32,167 nt of DNA from Nocardiopsis endophytica (GCF_027706725.1 NZ_JAQFWQ010000083.1:1-32167), one strand, 5' to 3'. Numbered from the stretch's first letter, positions 8,291 through 15,169 are shown. The notes: generated by a model not told the origin, from the letters alone. Numbers and translations are program-made.

Positions 8291-8341
8291 GACGAGGGTG
8301 CTGTCATTCCGGCGGTTTTGGCAGCACTTCCGTCGAGATCA
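8284..8341 (+). repeat. 58-nt hairpin element, copy 3
   Basis: Constant arms TGATCTC/GAGATCA enclose an inner stem unrelated in sequence to copies 1 and 2 (8291-8306 with 8319-8334; 15 of 16 positions pair, three as G-T) and a 12-nt loop TTCCGGCGGTTT. Here the outer pairing extends by CGA/TCG to 8281-8344. The three G-T pairs and only one A-C mismatch favour folding of the plus-strand transcript. Confidence 0.72.
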
Positions 8342-8405
8342 TCGCGGGGAGGGCCGTCCGGGCGGCGCATACCGGGCATAACGGTCGGCGGGAGAGGGGT
8401 GCGGG

Positions 8406-8468
8406 CATCCTGTGTCGTGAGATCGACGCTTTTGGGCTGATCAGGCGTCGGTTTTACGACCCAGGATG
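8406..8468 (+). repeat. Fourth long hairpin of the island
   Basis: Arms 8406-8429 and 8445-8468 pair over 24 positions with a single T-C mismatch. All three wobble pairs are G-T in the plus-strand sense, so an RNA from the minus strand would have three A-C clashes instead. The 15-nt loop contains the self-complementary CTGATCAG, able in principle to form a loop-loop dimer. It is followed at once by two smaller perfect hairpins (GCCTCGGG/CCCGAGGC from 8470, and GCCCGGAA/TTCCGGGC ending near 8511). Confidence 0.65.
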
Positions 8469-8623
8469 GCCTCGGGGTGCCCGAGGCGCCCGGAAGGCGG
8501 GTTCCGGGCGAGCCCATACCGACCCGGCACCCGGTTTGTCCGATTCGGAGGGCGCCGGACCCCCTCCTGCGCCCCGTTTGACGCCCGGACCGGCCTCGCG
8601 GGCGGCACGGGTGCACGGTCATC

Positions 8624-8846
8624 GCGACACCAGAACGGGATTCGGTTCCAGGGGGCACCTAAACGGCGCACTGGGGCCGTTTGCCGGGACCGGTGTCACC
8701 GGGTGTAGTCGATATCGGCTCATGATGGCCCGTGGGTGCGCGGCCGCAGCGCGCGGACGGTCGTGCCGACGCCCCGGGCGGCGACCCGGGCCACCCAAAC
8801 AGGGACGAAGCGGGCATCCTGTTCCCGAATCCCGTTCTGGTATCGC
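8624..8846. repeat. 223-bp element bounded by inverted repeats, MITE-like
   Basis: The ends are inverted copies: ACCAGAACGGGATTCGG at 8629-8645 and its exact complement at 8825-8841, extended to 22 bp with one mismatch (8624-8645 with 8825-8846). The interior has small palindromes (CCGGTG-T-CACCGG, CGATATCG) and no credible gene. No flanking target duplication was seen. It may be a miniature inverted-repeat element or the remains of one. Confidence 0.5.
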
Positions 8847-8909
8847 CGTGTTCGTCGCCCCGGGGCCTTGGCGGGTGTCGCCAAGCGCGCATCCCGCCCC
8901 TCCTCACCC

Positions 8910-9020
8910 TTAACGCGGAGTGTTTGCCCAGGTCATAGTCGTGCCGGGGTTCGCGGTGCGCGCCCGGAAGGTGCCCCGGACGACGAAGAGCGCGAACCCC
9001 ACCCACCACCCCGCCCATCC
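8910..9020 (-). pseudogene. Possible C-terminal gene fragment
   Basis: On the minus strand this stretch reads WVGFALFVVRGTFRARTANP and then GTTMTWANTPR before a TAA at 8910. The codon third positions are mostly G/C, and the translation has a hydrophobic segment followed by a basic tail, like the end of a small membrane protein. Upstream in the same frame the sequence merges into the inverted repeat array, so any original gene has been broken or replaced. I cannot name a family. Confidence 0.3.
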
Positions 9021-9803
9021 GGACCATCCGGGGCCTGCCGGACGGCAGGCGGGGCCGGGGAACGCCCGGCTCAGGCCGTCGCTGCCGAGCCCGGTGACCA
9101 CGCACACGCGCCGCACCCGACAGCGCTGCGGCGAGGGCCGCTGCCCTTCGTCGTTGCCGCCAGCTCCCTCACGCTCCGATGGTCTGCCGCCCGGCTGGTG
9201 TCCGTGAGTGGGGTACCAGCTCAGCCGCCCGACCTCCCGGACCGGGAGAGGCCCGCCGGACGGCAGGCGGGGCCCGGGAACCGCCCCGCTTGCTCCGTCG
9301 CTGCCGAACCCGGTAACCACGCACACGCGCCGCGGCCGACGGTGCTGCGGTACGGGCCGCTGCCCTTTGTCGTTGCTGCTCTTGCGACCTTGCACTCCGG
9401 TTGCCCGCCGCTCGGGTGGGGCCGTGAGTGGGGTACCTGTTCTGCCGCCTGCATGAACCGCGAGCGACCCGGCGGACGGCAGGCAGGGCCCGGGAACCGC
9501 CTGCTTCTGCCGTCGCCGCCCATCACGGTGACCATGCACACGCGCCGCGCTCGACAGTGCTGCGGTGAGGGCCGCCCGCCCTCGTCGTCGCCGCCCCTAC
9601 CTGGCACTCCGTCGACGTGACGGACGGCCGAGGCCCGGAGCGGGGGACCTGCTGTTCCGCCCTTCCTCCCGGACTGGGAGGGGCCTGGCGCCCGGCAGGC
9701 AAGGCCGGGGAACCGCCCCGCTTGCTCCGTCGCTGCCATTCACGGTGACCATGCCCACGCCCGCCGTCCGACGGTGCTGCCGCACGGACCGCCCCGGCGC
9801 TAC
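9018..9803 (-). repeat. Inverted array of about four ~215-bp repeat units
   Basis: The units of the forward array (7235-7875) recur here in the opposite orientation, with boundaries at GGTACC 9212-9217 and 9432-9437 and at the variant GGGACC near 9644; the last unit is cut short near 9800. Spacing is 220 and 212 bp. Conserved blocks include CGCACACGCGCCGC (the complement of the core) and the GCCTGCC-type hairpin; the copy near 9036 has a perfect stem GCCTGCC/GGCAGGC where others have a G-T pair. Frames shift between units, so coding is unlikely. Confidence 0.8.
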
Positions 9804-9972
9804 CCGGATTCGGGGTTTTGGCCCCCGGGGGTCCGCTGTCTCGGAGAATTCGTTGTCGATGGACCCCCTCCGCTGCGGGAACGGGCTTTCCGGGCGGACC
9901 CGGGCTGACCCGATACGCCTCGAACGCGCATACTGTCCCTTCGTACCGGAACCGACGACGGAGGCGGGTGTG

Positions 9973-12108
9973 GTGACGACGCTGACCACCGGCGGTGAGA
10001 CGTTCGCCGAGGAGCCCCCGCCGCCGGACGGGGCCGCGACCGCGGCGGCGGTGCTGGGGCTGCTCGCCCGCTCGCCGCTCGACGCCGGGGCCCGCGGGTG
10101 GGTGCTGGCCGCCTTCGGCGGCGACGAGGCCCTCGACGCCCTCGCCCGGGGCGGCCCCGCCCCCGAGCCCTCCGACATCCTGCACGGCGCCCCCGAGCCG
10201 CGCCGGGGCGCGGCGGACACCCCGCGCCCCGTCTTCCTCTCCCGCATCGAGGTGCAGGGCTTCCGGGGCATCGGCAGCCCCGCCGCCCTGGACCTGGCCC
10301 CCGGCCCCGGGCTCACCGTCGTCGTCGGCCGCAACGGCTCGGGCAAGTCCAGCATCGCCGAGGCCGTCGAGGCCGCCCTCACCGGCCGCAACCTGCGCTG
10401 GGACGCCATGCCCACCGCATGGCGGGACGGGTGGCGCAACCTCCACCACCCCGAGCGCACCGAGGTCGCCGTCGAGCTCTCCGCCCCCGGCACCGACGGC
10501 CCCCTGCGCGCCACCCGGATGTGGGACGGCGACAGCGTCCGCTCGGCCCGCGGCCGGGTCGAGTTCCCCGACGGCTCCACCGGCCCCCTGCGCTCCCTGG
10601 GCTGGGGCCCCGACCTTGACCGCTACCGCCCCTTCCTGTCCTACGACGAGCTGGGCCGGGCCGTGAACGGCCGCGCCGCCGAGCTCTACGACACCCTCAC
10701 CGCCGTGCTCGGCCTGACCGGCCTGGCCGACGCCGAGCGCGCGCTCGCCAAGGCCTGCTCCAAGCTGACGCGGATGCGCGACCGCCCCCGCCGCGACCTC
10801 GACCACCTGCTCGCGCGGCTGCGCGAGTCCACCGACCCGCGCGCCGCCCGGGCCGTCGAGCTCCTGTCCGAACAGGGCCCCGGCGCCCCCGACCTGGACC
10901 GGCTCGCCGCCCTCGCCGCCGACGACGGCCCCGCCGACCCCGAGGCCGAGCGGGTGCTGCGCCGCCTGCGCCGCCTGTCGGTCCCCGAGCGCTCCCTCAT
11001 CGCCGACGTCGTCAACGAGCTGCGCGGCGCCGCCATGGAGCTGGCCATGGCCGCCGGGACCAAGGGGGACCGCGCCCGCGGCGTCGCCGAGCTGCTCACC
11101 CGCGCCCTGGAGTACCACGAGCGCCACCCCGCCGATTCCGCCTGCCCCACCTGCGGCGCCGACGGCGCCCTCGGCGACGACTGGGCGCGCCGCGCCCGCG
11201 CCGAGATCGACCGGCTGCGCCCCGCGGCCGAGAGCGCCTCGGCCGCCTACGGGCGCGCCGAGGACGCCAGGGACCAGGCCCGCTTCCTGATGGCCCCCAA
11301 GCCGTCCTGGCTGCCCGCCGACAGCGATCTGGGGCGCGTGTGGACCGAGTGGGAGGAGGGCGCCGGGATCACCGACCTGGTGGAGCTGGCCGAGCACATC
11401 GAGACCACCGGGCGCCGCCTGCGCTCGGCCGCCCTGGCCGCCCGCAAGGACGCCGGCCGCCGCCTGGACGACCCCGCGGGCGACTGGGGCGAGTACGCCG
11501 AGATGCTGTCGGCGTGGGTGGAGGACGCCCGCGCCGCGGTGAAGGCGGACGGCCTGCTGGTCTCGGCCCGCGAGGCCCTCGACTGGTTCTCCGCCGCCGC
11601 CAAGGAGATCCGCGACGAGCGGCTGCGCCCCCTGGCCGCGCAGACCGAGCACGTGTGGCAGCGGCTGCGCCAGGAGCGCCACATCGACCTGGAGTCGCTG
11701 CGCCTGGTCGGGAGGGGCGCCCGCAGGCGCGTGGCCGTGGACGTGGCGGTCGACGGCGCCGAGGGGGAGGGCAACGCCCCCGGGCTGCTCAGCCAGGGCG
11801 AGTTCCAGGCGCTGGCCCTGTCCATCTGCCTGCCGCGCACCCTGGCCGCCGGGAACCCGTTCGGGTTCCTGCTGCTGGACGACCCCGTGCAGGCCATGGA
11901 CACCGAGACGGTGGAGGGCCTGGCCGGCGTCCTGGCCGAGGTCGGGGCGCACCGGCAGATCGTGGTCTTCACGCACGACACCCGCCTGCCCGACGCGCTC
12001 CGCAGGCTCGGGCTCCCCGCCGACCTGCGGGCCATCGAGCGCGACGCCATGTCCAACGTCAGGGTCGCGCCTCCCGATTTGGCAGAGCACCCCCGGAGGC
12101 CTGTATAG
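9973..12108 (+). CDS. Lone SMC/Rad50-like ATPase with zinc-hook motif
   Basis: 711 residues from GTG at 9973, with GGAGG 8 nt upstream; GTG at 9970 is an alternative. An N-terminal helical region (1 to about 95) precedes an ABC-type ATPase head split by a middle insertion: FLSRIEVQGFRGIG and Walker A VVVGRNGSGKSS (about 116-127), then a charged, helical middle with one CPTCG at about 391-395 (Rad50-type zinc-hook signature), then the signature LLSQGEFQALALS (about 605), Walker B FLLLDDPVQAMD (about 633-644) and the switch His in VVFTHD. This is the layout of Rad50/SbcC/RecF-like DNA-repair or defence ATPases, but the middle is far shorter than in Rad50 and no nuclease partner (SbcD/Mre11-like) is adjacent. 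It stands between the hairpin-rich repeat island and tRNA-Thr. A DNA-structure role is plausible; the specific role is unknown. Confidence 0.8.
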   Translation: MTTLTTGGETFAEEPPPPDGAATAAAVLGLLARSPLDAGARGWVLAAFGGDEALDALARGGPAPEPSDILHGAPEPRRGAADTPRPVFLSRIEVQGFRGIGSPAALDLAPGPGLTVVVGRNGSGKSSIAEAVEAALTGRNLRWDAMPTAWRDGWRNLHHPERTEVAVELSAPGTDGPLRATRMWDGDSVRSARGRVEFPDGSTGPLRSLGWGPDLDRYRPFLSYDELGRAVNGRAAELYDTLTAVLGLTGLADAERALAKACSKLTRMRDRPRRDLDHLLARLRESTDPRAARAVELLSEQGPGAPDLDRLAALAADDGPADPEAERVLRRLRRLSVPERSLIADVVNELRGAAMELAMAAGTKGDRARGVAELLTRALEYHERHPADSACPTCGADGALGDDWARRARAEIDRLRPAAESASAAYGRAEDARDQARFLMAPKPSWLPADSDLGRVWTEWEEGAGITDLVELAEHIETTGRRLRSAALAARKDAGRRLDDPAGDWGEYAEMLSAWVEDARAAVKADGLLVSAREALDWFSAAAKEIRDERLRPLAAQTEHVWQRLRQERHIDLESLRLVGRGARRRVAVDVAVDGAEGEGNAPGLLSQGEFQALALSICLPRTLAAGNPFGFLLLDDPVQAMDTETVEGLAGVLAEVGAHRQIVVFTHDTRLPDALRRLGLPADLRAIERDAMSNVRVAPPDLAEHPRRPV

Positions 12109-12109
12109 T
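12079..12109 (+). promoter_or_regulatory. Promoter of tRNA-Thr
   Basis: TTGGCA at 12079-12084 and TATAGT at 12104-12109 with a 19-bp spacer. The -10 overlaps the stop codon of the ATPase gene, so the tRNA promoter lies inside the end of that gene. Transcription would begin about 45 nt before the tRNA. Confidence 0.6.
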
Positions 12110-12160
12110 CATGACCAACGCAAGGGCGGAACCCCGGAAGGGGGGAAGCCGCAGGAGCGT

Positions 12161-12233
12161 GCCCCTTTAGCTCAGTCGGCAGAGCGTCTCCATGGTAAGG
12201 AGAAGGTCTACGGTTCGATTCCGTAAAGGGGCT
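12161..12233 (+). tRNA. tRNA-Thr (GGT)
   Basis: A 73-nt cloverleaf: acceptor GCCCCTT/AAGGGGC with T as discriminator, D-arm AGCTCAGTCGGCAGAGC, anticodon stem TCTCC/GGAGA around loop ATGGTAA (anticodon GGT, reading ACC/ACT), and T-arm with GGTTCGATTCC. CCA is not encoded. Confidence 0.96.
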
Positions 12234-12356
12234 CTACCACCTCGATGAGGTTCCTAGCCCACTCGGGTGGACGACCGGCCGGGATCAGCGATCCCTCCCG
12301 GTCGGGTCGAGAGACGGGTATCCTCACCTTGTGGGGTCCGTTTCCCGGGCCGTCGC

Positions 12357-12429
12357 GGCGGAGTAGCTCAGTCGGTAGAGCAAGCGGCTCATAATCGCTG
12401 TGTCGTCGGTTCAAGTCCGGCCTCCGCTA
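12357..12429 (+). tRNA. tRNA-Met (CAT), elongator type
   Basis: A 73-nt cloverleaf with acceptor GGCGGAG/CTCCGCT (first pair G-T) and A as discriminator. The anticodon stem AGCGG/TCGCT encloses loop CTCATAA, anticodon CAT; the stem lacks the three G-C pairs of initiator tRNA. T-arm GGTTCAAGTCC. It sits between tRNA-Thr and rpmG, a common actinobacterial order. Confidence 0.95.
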
Positions 12430-12432
12430 CTA

Positions 12433-12478
12433 CCCGCACGACCCCTGCACATGGCCAGGGGTCAGCGCGGGTCTTTTT
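12433..12478 (+). terminator. Rho-independent terminator after tRNA-Met
   Basis: Outer stem CCCGC/GCGGG and inner stem GACCCCTG/CAGGGGTC, followed by TCTTTTTC. It separates the tRNA from rpmG; some readthrough into rpmG is possible because no clear separate promoter is seen. Confidence 0.75.
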
Positions 12479-12514
12479 CAGTGTTCACCGTCACCAGCAG
12501 AAAGGCACTCCGAC

Positions 12515-12679
12515 GTGGCTGCCACTGACGTGAGGCCGAAGATCACCCTGGCCTGCCAGGAGTGCAAGCACCGCAACTACATCACGCGGAAGAACCGTCG
12601 GAACAACCCCGACCGTCTCTCGCTGAAGAAGTTCTGCCCCAACTGCCGGCGGCACAACGAGCACCGCGAGACCCGTTAA
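12515..12679 (+). CDS. rpmG: 50S ribosomal protein L33 (zinc-binding form)
   Basis: A 54-residue basic protein from GTG at 12515 (AAAGG 9 nt upstream). The sequence contains [19 protein letters not shown] and the second zinc pair FCPNCRRH. Two Cys-x2-Cys pairs identify the zinc-ribbon (C+) form of L33, a small protein of the large ribosomal subunit near the E site. Many actinobacteria also carry a Cys-free zinc-repressed copy elsewhere. Position directly after tRNA-Met and before the hydratase pair is conserved in this phylum. It was too short for a casual ORF scan, but its length and motifs are complete. Confidence 0.95.
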   Translation: MAATDVRPKITLACQECKHRNYITRKNRRNNPDRLSLKKFCPNCRRHNEHRETR

Positions 12680-12701
12680 CCGCGGAAGAGCAGCGCACAT
12701 G

Positions 12702-12733
12702 GCCCAGTGAGCCCCGGCTCACTGGGCTATTGT
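12702..12733 (+). terminator. Terminator after rpmG
   Basis: GCCCAGTGAGC pairs with GCTCACTGGGC around a CCCG loop, then TATTGT. The stem is perfect; the T-tract is short. Confidence 0.6.
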
Positions 12734-12758
12734 CGTGAGAGAAGGAGCCAAGGAGTCC

Positions 12759-13256
12759 ATGGCGATCAACCGCGACCTGCTCGGCCGCGCCTACCCCGCG
12801 CCCGAGCCCTACGAGGTCACCCGCGGGAAGATCCGCGAGTTCGCCGAGGCCGTCGGCGACGCCAACCCGCTCTACAGCGACCCGGCCACCGCGCGGGACG
12901 AGGGCCACCCCGACGTGGTGGCGCCGCCCACGTTCCCCATCGTGCTCGGCATGGCCGGCGCCGGGCGCGCCGTGACCGACCCCGAGCTGGGGCTGGACTT
13001 CTCCATGGTGGTCCACGGCGAGCAGCGCTTCCGCTACAGCCGCCCGGTGCGCGCCGGCGACCTCCTCGACTCGGTGACCCGCATCACCGACATCCGCAGC
13101 CTCGCCGGGAACGAGCTGGTCACCCTGGAGAGCGAGATCACCGACACCGACGGCGCCCACGTGGTGACCGCCGTCAACATGCTGGTGGTGCGCGGGGCCG
13201 CGGAGGACGGCTCCGGCTCCGACGGCGCAGCGAAGGCGAAGGAGGGGGCCGCGTGA
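12759..13256 (+). CDS. MaoC-like (R)-hydroxyacyl dehydratase subunit, HadA type
   Basis: 165 residues from ATG at 12759, giving the family-typical start MAINRDLLGRAYPAPEPYEV; AAGGAG and GAAGGAG lie just upstream. It is a single hot-dog domain of the UPF0336/HadA family. The hydratase segment reads FAEAVGDANPLYSD, where the active-site His of the NPIH motif is missing, as in HadA subunits, which bind substrate while the partner is catalytic. The C-terminal 15 residues are a low-complexity tail. Its stop overlaps the start of the next gene (GTGA), so the two are expected as a heterodimer. In mycobacteria HadAB dehydrates hydroxyacyl-ACP in fatty-acid/mycolate elongation; the substrate in this organism is not known. 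Confidence 0.85.
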   Translation: MAINRDLLGRAYPAPEPYEVTRGKIREFAEAVGDANPLYSDPATARDEGHPDVVAPPTFPIVLGMAGAGRAVTDPELGLDFSMVVHGEQRFRYSRPVRAGDLLDSVTRITDIRSLAGNELVTLESEITDTDGAHVVTAVNMLVVRGAAEDGSGSDGAAKAKEGAA

Positions 13257-13681
13257 CCGCCGCGATCCGCTACGACGAGGTCGAGACCGGCACCGAGCTC
13301 GGCGAGCGCACCTTCCCCGTGCGCCGCGTCGACCTGGTGCGCTACGCCGGGGCCTCCGGCGACTTCAACCCCATCCACTGGAACGACCGCACCGCCAAGG
13401 CGGTCGGCCTGCCCGGCGTCATCGCCCACGGCATGTTCACCATGGCCGAGGCCGCCCGCCTGGTCACCGACTGGGTCGGCGACCCCGGCGCGATCGTCGA
13501 GTACGGCACCCGCTTCTCCAACCCCGTGGTCGTCCCCGACGACGACGAGGGCGCCGAGATCACCGTCTCGGGCACCGTGAAGGAGAAGCGCGGCGACAAC
13601 CAGGTCGTCGTCGCCCTCACCGTCCGCTCCGGCGGCACCCGGGTGCTGGCCCGCCCCACCGTCGTCGTCCGACTCGCCTGA
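13253..13681 (+). CDS. MaoC-like (R)-hydroxyacyl dehydratase subunit, HadB type
   Basis: 142 residues from GTG at 13253, overlapping the upstream stop. The complete hydratase motif is present: YAGASGDFNPIHWND, followed by GLPGVIAHGMFTMA, with the catalytic Asp and His of the hot-dog (R)-enoyl hydratases. It supplies the active site for the heterodimer with the preceding subunit and would add or remove water at the beta position of an acyl carrier-bound chain. The pair sits between rpmG and murB as in other actinobacteria. MurB follows after only 40 bp, so the three may form one transcript. Confidence 0.88.
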   Translation: MTAAIRYDEVETGTELGERTFPVRRVDLVRYAGASGDFNPIHWNDRTAKAVGLPGVIAHGMFTMAEAARLVTDWVGDPGAIVEYGTRFSNPVVVPDDDEGAEITVSGTVKEKRGDNQVVVALTVRSGGTRVLARPTVVVRLA

Positions 13682-13721
13682 CGCCCCGCGCCCCCGCCCG
13701 GCGCCCCTGAGAGAGGTTCCC

Positions 13722-14795
13722 GTGTCCGCTGCGCCCGCCGCCGGTGTCCCGCTGGCCGACCACACCACCCTGCGCCTGGGCGGGCCCGCCGCCCGGTTCG
13801 TCCCCGCCGCCACCACCGACGAGCTCATCGCCGCCGTCGCCGGGGCCGACGCCGCCGGGGAGCGCCTCCTCGTGCTCGGCGGGGGCAGCAACCTCGTCGT
13901 CTCCGACGACGGCTTCGACGGCACCGTGGTGCGGGTCGACACCGGCGCGGTGCGGACCGGGGCCGGCGCCGCCGAGGGCACGGTGCGGCTGCGGGCCGAC
14001 GCGGGCCTGGAGTGGGACCGCTTCGTCGAGCGGTGCGTCGCCGAGGGCTACAGCGGGGTGGAGTGCCTGTCCGGCATCCCCGGGCGGGTCGGCGCCACCC
14101 CCATCCAGAACGTCGGCGCCTACGGGCAGTCCGTCTCCGAGACCATCGCCGAGGTCGTCGTCTTCGACCGCGAGCGCGGCGAGCGGCGCGCCATGGCCCC
14201 GGCCGAGTGCGGGTTCGCCTACCGGGACAGCGTGTTCAAGGGCTCCGACCGGTACGTGGTGTGCGAGGTCGTCTTCGAGCTGGAGGAGTCGGGCCTGAGC
14301 GCCCCGGTCGCCTACGCCGAGCTGGCCCGCCGCCTCGGCGTCGGCCAGGGCGAGCGCGTCCCCGCCGCCGATGCCCGCGCCACCGTGCTGGAGCTGCGCC
14401 GGGGCAAGGGCATGGTCCTCGACCCCGACGACCCCGACACCCGCAGCGCCGGATCCTTCTTCACCAACCCGATCCTCACCGAGGCCGAGTTCGAGGAGCT
14501 GCGCAAGCGCGCGGCGGACCACCTCGGCCCGGACGCCGAGCCCCCGGCGTTCCCCGAGAGCGGCGGGCGGGTGAAGACCTCCGCCGCCTGGCTCATCGAC
14601 AAGGCGGGCTTCACCAAGGGGTACGGCACGGGGCCGGCGCGCATCTCCGGCAAGCACACCCTGGCCCTGACCAACCCGGGCGGCGCCACCACCCGGGACC
14701 TGCTCGCGCTGGCCCGCGAGGTCCGCGCCGGCGTCGCCGACCGCTTCGGGGTGACGCTCGTCAACGAGCCGGTGATGGTCGGCGTGGAGCTCTAG
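13722..14795 (+). CDS. murB: UDP-N-acetylenolpyruvoylglucosamine reductase
   Basis: 357 residues from GTG at 13722 (GAGAGAGG upstream). MurB reduces the enolpyruvyl group of UDP-GlcNAc-enolpyruvate with NADPH and FAD to make UDP-MurNAc in the cytoplasm, the second committed step of peptidoglycan synthesis. Visible signatures: the FAD-binding VLGGGSNLVVSDDGF, GIPGRVGATPIQNVGAYG, the type I YRDSVFK loop (about 167), the proton-donating Ser in RSAGSFFTNP (about 245) and the C-terminal Glu in NEPVMVG. Length and motifs are complete. It is followed by a strong terminator. Confidence 0.97.
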   Translation: MSAAPAAGVPLADHTTLRLGGPAARFVPAATTDELIAAVAGADAAGERLLVLGGGSNLVVSDDGFDGTVVRVDTGAVRTGAGAAEGTVRLRADAGLEWDRFVERCVAEGYSGVECLSGIPGRVGATPIQNVGAYGQSVSETIAEVVVFDRERGERRAMAPAECGFAYRDSVFKGSDRYVVCEVVFELEESGLSAPVAYAELARRLGVGQGERVPAADARATVLELRRGKGMVLDPDDPDTRSAGSFFTNPILTEAEFEELRKRAADHLGPDAEPPAFPESGGRVKTSAAWLIDKAGFTKGYGTGPARISGKHTLALTNPGGATTRDLLALAREVRAGVADRFGVTLVNEPVMVGVEL

Positions 14796-14825
14796 GGCCG
14801 GCCGCGCTCCGCGGCCCTCTACGGA

Positions 14826-14871
14826 CCGCCCCGCCCGCTCCTCCTCCGGGGGGAACGGGCGGGGCGGTTTT
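14826..14871 (+). terminator. Strong terminator after murB
   Basis: A perfect 12-bp stem, CCGCCCCGCCCG (14826-14837) with CGGGCGGGGCGG (14856-14867), then TTTT. It ends the hydratase-murB transcript. Confidence 0.85.
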
Positions 14872-14882
14872 CCGTATAAAGG

Positions 14883-14976
14883 AGTTGGGGCAGCCCAACT
14901 TCCTACTTCGGAGAAATTCCCTTTTCCCTTCAGGCCGCTCCATGAATTGTGTTAGGAATTTTGCCCGTCCTAGGCT
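14883..14976 (+). promoter_or_regulatory. Promoter region of the manganese riboswitch transcript
   Basis: TTGTGT (14947-14952) and TAGGCT (14971-14976) with an 18-bp spacer place the start near 14983, right at the first helix of the riboswitch. An inverted repeat AGTTGGG-GCAG-CCCAACT (14883-14900) lies further upstream and could be an operator; its role is unknown. Confidence 0.5.
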
Positions 14977-14983
14977 CGGAGCA

Positions 14984-15119
14984 GCCGAAGGGGAGTAGTC
15001 CCCGATTCCGCGGTCGACATACTGGCCGGGCTCCCGCGCCCGGCCCGGCCGCGGGAGCCCGCCCCTCCCGGGACGGGCGGACGAGACCTTCGGCCCGGTA
15101 TCAGCGATGTCACCGGGCC
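14984..15119 (+). ncRNA. yybP-ykoY manganese riboswitch
   Basis: P1 is GCCGAAGG (14984-14991) with CCTTCGGC (15087-15094). Inside it are the conserved pieces of this class: GGGGAGTAG (14990-14998), GTCGACATACTGGCC (15013-15027) and GACGAGACC (15080-15088). A following hairpin GGCCCGGT/ACCGGGCC (15092-15099 with 15112-15119) shares three bases with the 3' strand of P1, so the two cannot both form fully: a plausible expression platform. The class binds Mn2+ and commonly switches on manganese exporters, which fits the gene behind it. Confidence 0.85.
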
Positions 15120-15169
15120 GGAAGGGGCGTCCCCCCGCCGCCGGCCCGCCGGGTTGAAAGGCGGACCGC

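Noticed and set aside
7936-8341. Integron attC sites
   Set aside because: Length and variable palindromes are suggestive, but the ends lack GTTRRRY/RYYYAAC boxes, cassettes between them are absent and no integrase is in view.
7900-8520. Retron or reverse-transcriptase-linked non-coding RNA
   Set aside because: Multiple hairpins fit loosely, but no reverse transcriptase is encoded in the window.
7235-9803. Open frames through the repeat arrays (for example RRPSPQRRRPRRVCVV-type peptides)
   Set aside because: Unit lengths of 212-220 bp shift the frame, different units are open in different frames and strands, and blocks conserved between units show no third-position pattern. High GC alone keeps such frames open.
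7235-9803. CRISPR array
   Set aside because: Repeats are about 215 bp and imperfect, with no short identical repeats separated by unique spacers and no cas genes.
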